From Actinomadura sp. J1-007 (GTDB lineage Bacteria; Actinomycetota; Actinomycetes; Streptosporangiales; Streptosporangiaceae): DNA of 64,000 nt. Within the stretch, counting starts at the first letter, position 1, and each line of letters begins with the position of its first letter. The translations under genes were made by a program, and so were the position numbers. Shown here piece by piece: positions 61,958 to 64,000 of the stretch. The DNA lies in NCBI RefSeq assembly GCF_009793335.1, contig NZ_WING01000001.1:6820001-6884000 (forward strand). Direction: 5' to 3'. The notes below the pieces were generated by a model. It did not search any database and was not told where the DNA came from. It saw only the letters and a list, made by a program, of their open reading frames with translations.

Positions 61958-62788
61958 ATGCGGTTCATCGCCTACCGGGACGACGACGGCGCCGAGGCGT
62001 TCGGCCGGGTCGAGGGCTCGCGCGCGCACCGGCTGCGCGGCGTGGCCGGGATCGACCGCGCCACCTCGCTCGCCGGCCTGCTGGACGCCCCGGCGGACAC
62101 CGCCGGGACCGAGCTGGACGAGCTGACCCCGCTGCCCGTCGTGACCCGTCCCGGCAAGATCTTCTGTGTCGGCCTCAACTACCGGTCGCACGTGGACGAG
62201 ACGGGACGCGACCTGCCGGAGTACCCGGTGCTGTTCACCAAGTTCGCCTCCAGCCTGGTCGGGCACGGCGCCGACATCGCGCTGCCGCCCGAGTCGGCCC
62301 AGGTGGACTACGAGGCCGAGCTCGCCGTCGTGATCGGCAGGCGGGGCCGCAGGATCGCGCGCGCCGACGCGTACGACCACGTCCTCGGCTATACGATCTG
62401 CAACGACGTGACCATGCGCGACTACCAGTACAAGACGCACCAGTGGGTGCAGGGCAAGGCGTGGGACGGCTCGACGCCGCTCGGCCCGGTCCTCGTCACG
62501 CCCGACGAGCTGGACCCGTCCAAGCTCGCCATCGCCCTGCGGCTGAACGGCGAGGAGATGCAGGCGTCCAGCACCGACCGGCTGATCTTCGACGTGCCGG
62601 AGCTGATCGCGGTGATCTCCGAGTTCACCGTGCTGGAGCCGGGGGACGTGATCCTCACCGGCACGCCCGGCGGCGTCGGCTACCGGCGCGACCCGCAGGT
62701 GTTCCTGTCCGACGGCGACGTGGTCGAGGTCGAGATCGAGGGCATCGGGACGCTGCGCAACACCGTGCGCGCCGAGGCGGCCGCGTGA
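61958..62788 (+). CDS. Fumarylacetoacetate hydrolase family protein
   Basis: 276 residues from ATG 61958 with GGAGG five bases upstream. FAH fold: GKIFCVGLNYRSHVDETGRD, the metal site with Glu-Glu-Asp in DYEAELAVVIGRRG and GYTICNDVTMRDYQ, then KAWDGSTPLGPVLVTPDEL and ILTGTPGGVGYRRDP. Members hydrolyse or hydrate acyl-pyruvates made after meta or homogentisate ring cleavage. It is coupled to the class II aldolase by a GTGA overlap. Confidence 0.93.
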   Translation: MRFIAYRDDDGAEAFGRVEGSRAHRLRGVAGIDRATSLAGLLDAPADTAGTELDELTPLPVVTRPGKIFCVGLNYRSHVDETGRDLPEYPVLFTKFASSLVGHGADIALPPESAQVDYEAELAVVIGRRGRRIARADAYDHVLGYTICNDVTMRDYQYKTHQWVQGKAWDGSTPLGPVLVTPDELDPSKLAIALRLNGEEMQASSTDRLIFDVPELIAVISEFTVLEPGDVILTGTPGGVGYRRDPQVFLSDGDVVEVEIEGIGTLRNTVRAEAAA

Positions 62789-63455
62789 GCCGGGACGACG
62801 CCGTCCGCGCGAGCCGCGCCCTGGCCGCCGCCGGGCAGGGCGACATGGTGTGGGGCCACGTCGCGGTCCGCGACCCCGGCGGCCGGGGCATCTGGATCAA
62901 GGCGCCGGGCTGGGGCCTGGAGGAGGTCGAGCCGGGCGACGTGCAGCTCGTGTCGTTCGACGCCGAGGTGGTCGAGGGCGACGGGACGCCGCACAAGGAG
63001 TGCCACATCCACCTGGAGATCCTGCGGGCCCGCCCCGAGCTGAACTGCTCGGTGCACACCCACGCCCGGTCCGCCGTCGCGTTCGCCGCGCTGGACGTCC
63101 CGCTGCTCCCGGTCTCCCACGAGGCGACGATCTTCGGCGGCGCGGACGCGCCGCGCTTCACCACCACCGGCGGCCTGGTCTGCACCCCGCGCTCGGCCGC
63201 GACCTCGCCGCCTGCCTGGGCGACGCGCCCGCCGCGCTCATGCCCAAGCACGGGCTCGTCGCGGCGGGCGAGACCGTCCCCGAGGCCGTCATGCACGCCG
63301 TCCTGCTCGACCGGGCGTGCGAGGTCCAGCTCGCGGCCATGGCGGCGGGCCCGATCCGCACGTACTCCGACGCGGACGAGGCCGCGGCCAAGCGCGCCCA
63401 GTGCTGGCCCCGTTCGCAGCTCGAAGCCGGATGGGAGTACCTCACCCGCAAGTGA
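62785..63455 (+). CDS. Class II aldolase/adducin family protein (one frameshift)
   Basis: GTG 62785 overlaps the FAH stop. About 224 residues. Zinc-binding His motif ECHIHLEILR and SVHTHARSAVAFAAL, then FTTTGGLVCTP. The frame changes near 63185 (one C missing in ACCCCGCG) to LGRDLAACLGDAPAALMPKH, with the third conserved His, and ends AGWEYLTRK. Such enzymes do retro-aldol cleavage or decarboxylation of 2-keto-3-hydroxy acids and would give the last step of the pathway. Confidence 0.9.
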
Positions 63456-63467
63456 CCGTTCCGCCCG

Positions 63468-63498
63468 GTCCGCCCGCCCGCCGTGCGCGCGGGCGGAC
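63468..63498. terminator. Hairpin terminator between convergent genes
   Basis: A perfect 10-bp stem GTCCGCCCGC with an 11-nt loop lies between the class II aldolase stop (63455) and the gene ending at 63513. Confidence 0.75.
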
Positions 63499-63512
63499 GG
63501 GGCGATGGGCCG

Positions 63513-64000
63513 TCACCGGCCGTCGAGGGCGGCTTCCAGCAGGGCGATGAAACCGGCGGTCGCCGGGGCGGGGACGGCCGACCCGGCCAGCATCCGGTCG
63601 AGCCACTCGCGGCTGAGCAGCCCGGTCCCGGCGACGGGCTCCAGCAGGTACGGCTCGGCGCGCCAGTGCTCGACCAGCGAACGGGTCAGCGCGCTGGTCA
63701 CCGAGACGGCCTCGCCCCGCTTGGAGATCCGCTGCCGGGTCTTGGTCCACACCTTGCCGCCCTGCGCGCGGGCCGTGCGCGCCGCCGTGACGGGACGCGG
63801 CGCGGTCAGCGCGGACGGCCGCACGCCCGTGTCCATCGGCAGCGCCGCCAGCTCGGGGTCCAGCGCCGCGACGAGCCGCGCGTTGAACCGCGAGCCGCGC
63901 TTGGCGTCCGGCGGCAGCGCCTCGGCGAGCGCCACGAACCGCGGGTGCAGCAGCGGGTTGACGCCCGCGTGCTCGGTGCAGGACGCGGTGAGCGATGCCC
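63513..64000 (-). CDS. Asparagine-synthase-like protein (5' partial)
   Basis: The frame runs off the right edge; the last 162 residues are visible. They begin ASLTASCTEHAGVNPLLHPR, then FVALAEALPPDAKRGSRFNA and LDPELAALPMDTGVRPSALT, which resembles the C-terminal, ATP-pyrophosphatase-adjacent part of asparagine synthetase B-type proteins (home region, alternating helix and PLDTG loop). A basic segment (KTRQRISKRGEAV) and helical end follow. No catalytic PP-loop is within the window, so the family call is tentative. Confidence 0.5.
   Translation of the reverse strand, partial: ASLTASCTEHAGVNPLLHPRFVALAEALPPDAKRGSRFNARLVAALDPELAALPMDTGVRPSALTAPRPVTAARTARAQGGKVWTKTRQRISKRGEAVSVTSALTRSLVEHWRAEPYLLEPVAGTGLLSREWLDRMLAGSAVPAPATAGFIALLEAALDGR

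Overview
The window is high-GC actinobacterial DNA, most likely from an Actinomadura-like member of the Streptosporangiales. The signs are very GC-rich third codon positions, frequent GTG starts, two Lsr2 nucleoid proteins, a DUF397/DUF5753/RsbW-type ATPase module, a SARP-NB-ARC-TPR regulator, DUF574-type methyltransferases paired with P450s, and a UdgX. The genus is an inference. No tRNA, rRNA, IS element, integrase or CRISPR array was recognised.

Layout. 0-2.3 kb: C-terminal half of a DUF3516 DEAD/DEAH helicase, a degenerate 13-15 bp tandem repeat, and a VOC protein. 2.5-9.5 kb: a secreted Rhs/YD-repeat protein with a cysteine-containing tip, followed by an accessory stretch of very small one- or two-TM protein genes, a 51-bp orphan copy of the Rhs core and decayed intergenic DNA. 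This is the least conventional part of the window. 9.6-13.6 kb: a Pro/Arg-rich membrane-anchored protein, an uncharacterised protein, a GlcD-type FAD oxidase, and an HTH/Clp-N pair with paired palindromes. 13.6-21.8 kb: two CNNM/CBS transporters, an EamA transporter divergent from an ArsR/DUF5937 regulator, a BlaI-M56 pair with its operator, and tandem lsr2 genes. 22-27.8 kb: phosphoketolase, then a katE (HPII-type catalase)-alcohol dehydrogenase operon. 28-35.6 kb: two P450 and two DUF574 methyltransferase genes, a TusA-like protein and an AfsR-like SARP with a candidate SARP box in front of the P450-methyltransferase operon. 35.9-45.7 kb: secreted protease, PEBP protein, DUF2079 membrane protein, two-component system, SpoIIE phosphatase, ArsR-SRPBCC fusion, RibD-like reductase, and RsbW-like ATPase/DUF5753 fragment/DUF397. 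45.7-51.8 kb: phosphoglucomutase and a divergent glycerol regulon (glpD / glpF-glpK). 51.8-54.6 kb: udgX-MFS operon divergent from an AraC regulator. 54.6-63.5 kb: an aromatic-type catabolic cluster (FAD monooxygenase, Zn-dehydrogenase, double cupin, dienelactone hydrolase, TAXI-type binding protein, IclR regulator, VOC dioxygenase-like protein, FAH hydrolase, class II aldolase). A truncated asparagine-synthase-like gene ends the window.

A striking technical feature runs through the window. Eleven genes are split by thirteen apparent frameshifts, and every one is repaired by adding back a single G or C to a G/C homopolymer. This looks like homopolymer under-calling in the sequence, not gene decay, so these genes are annotated as single CDS with the shift noted.
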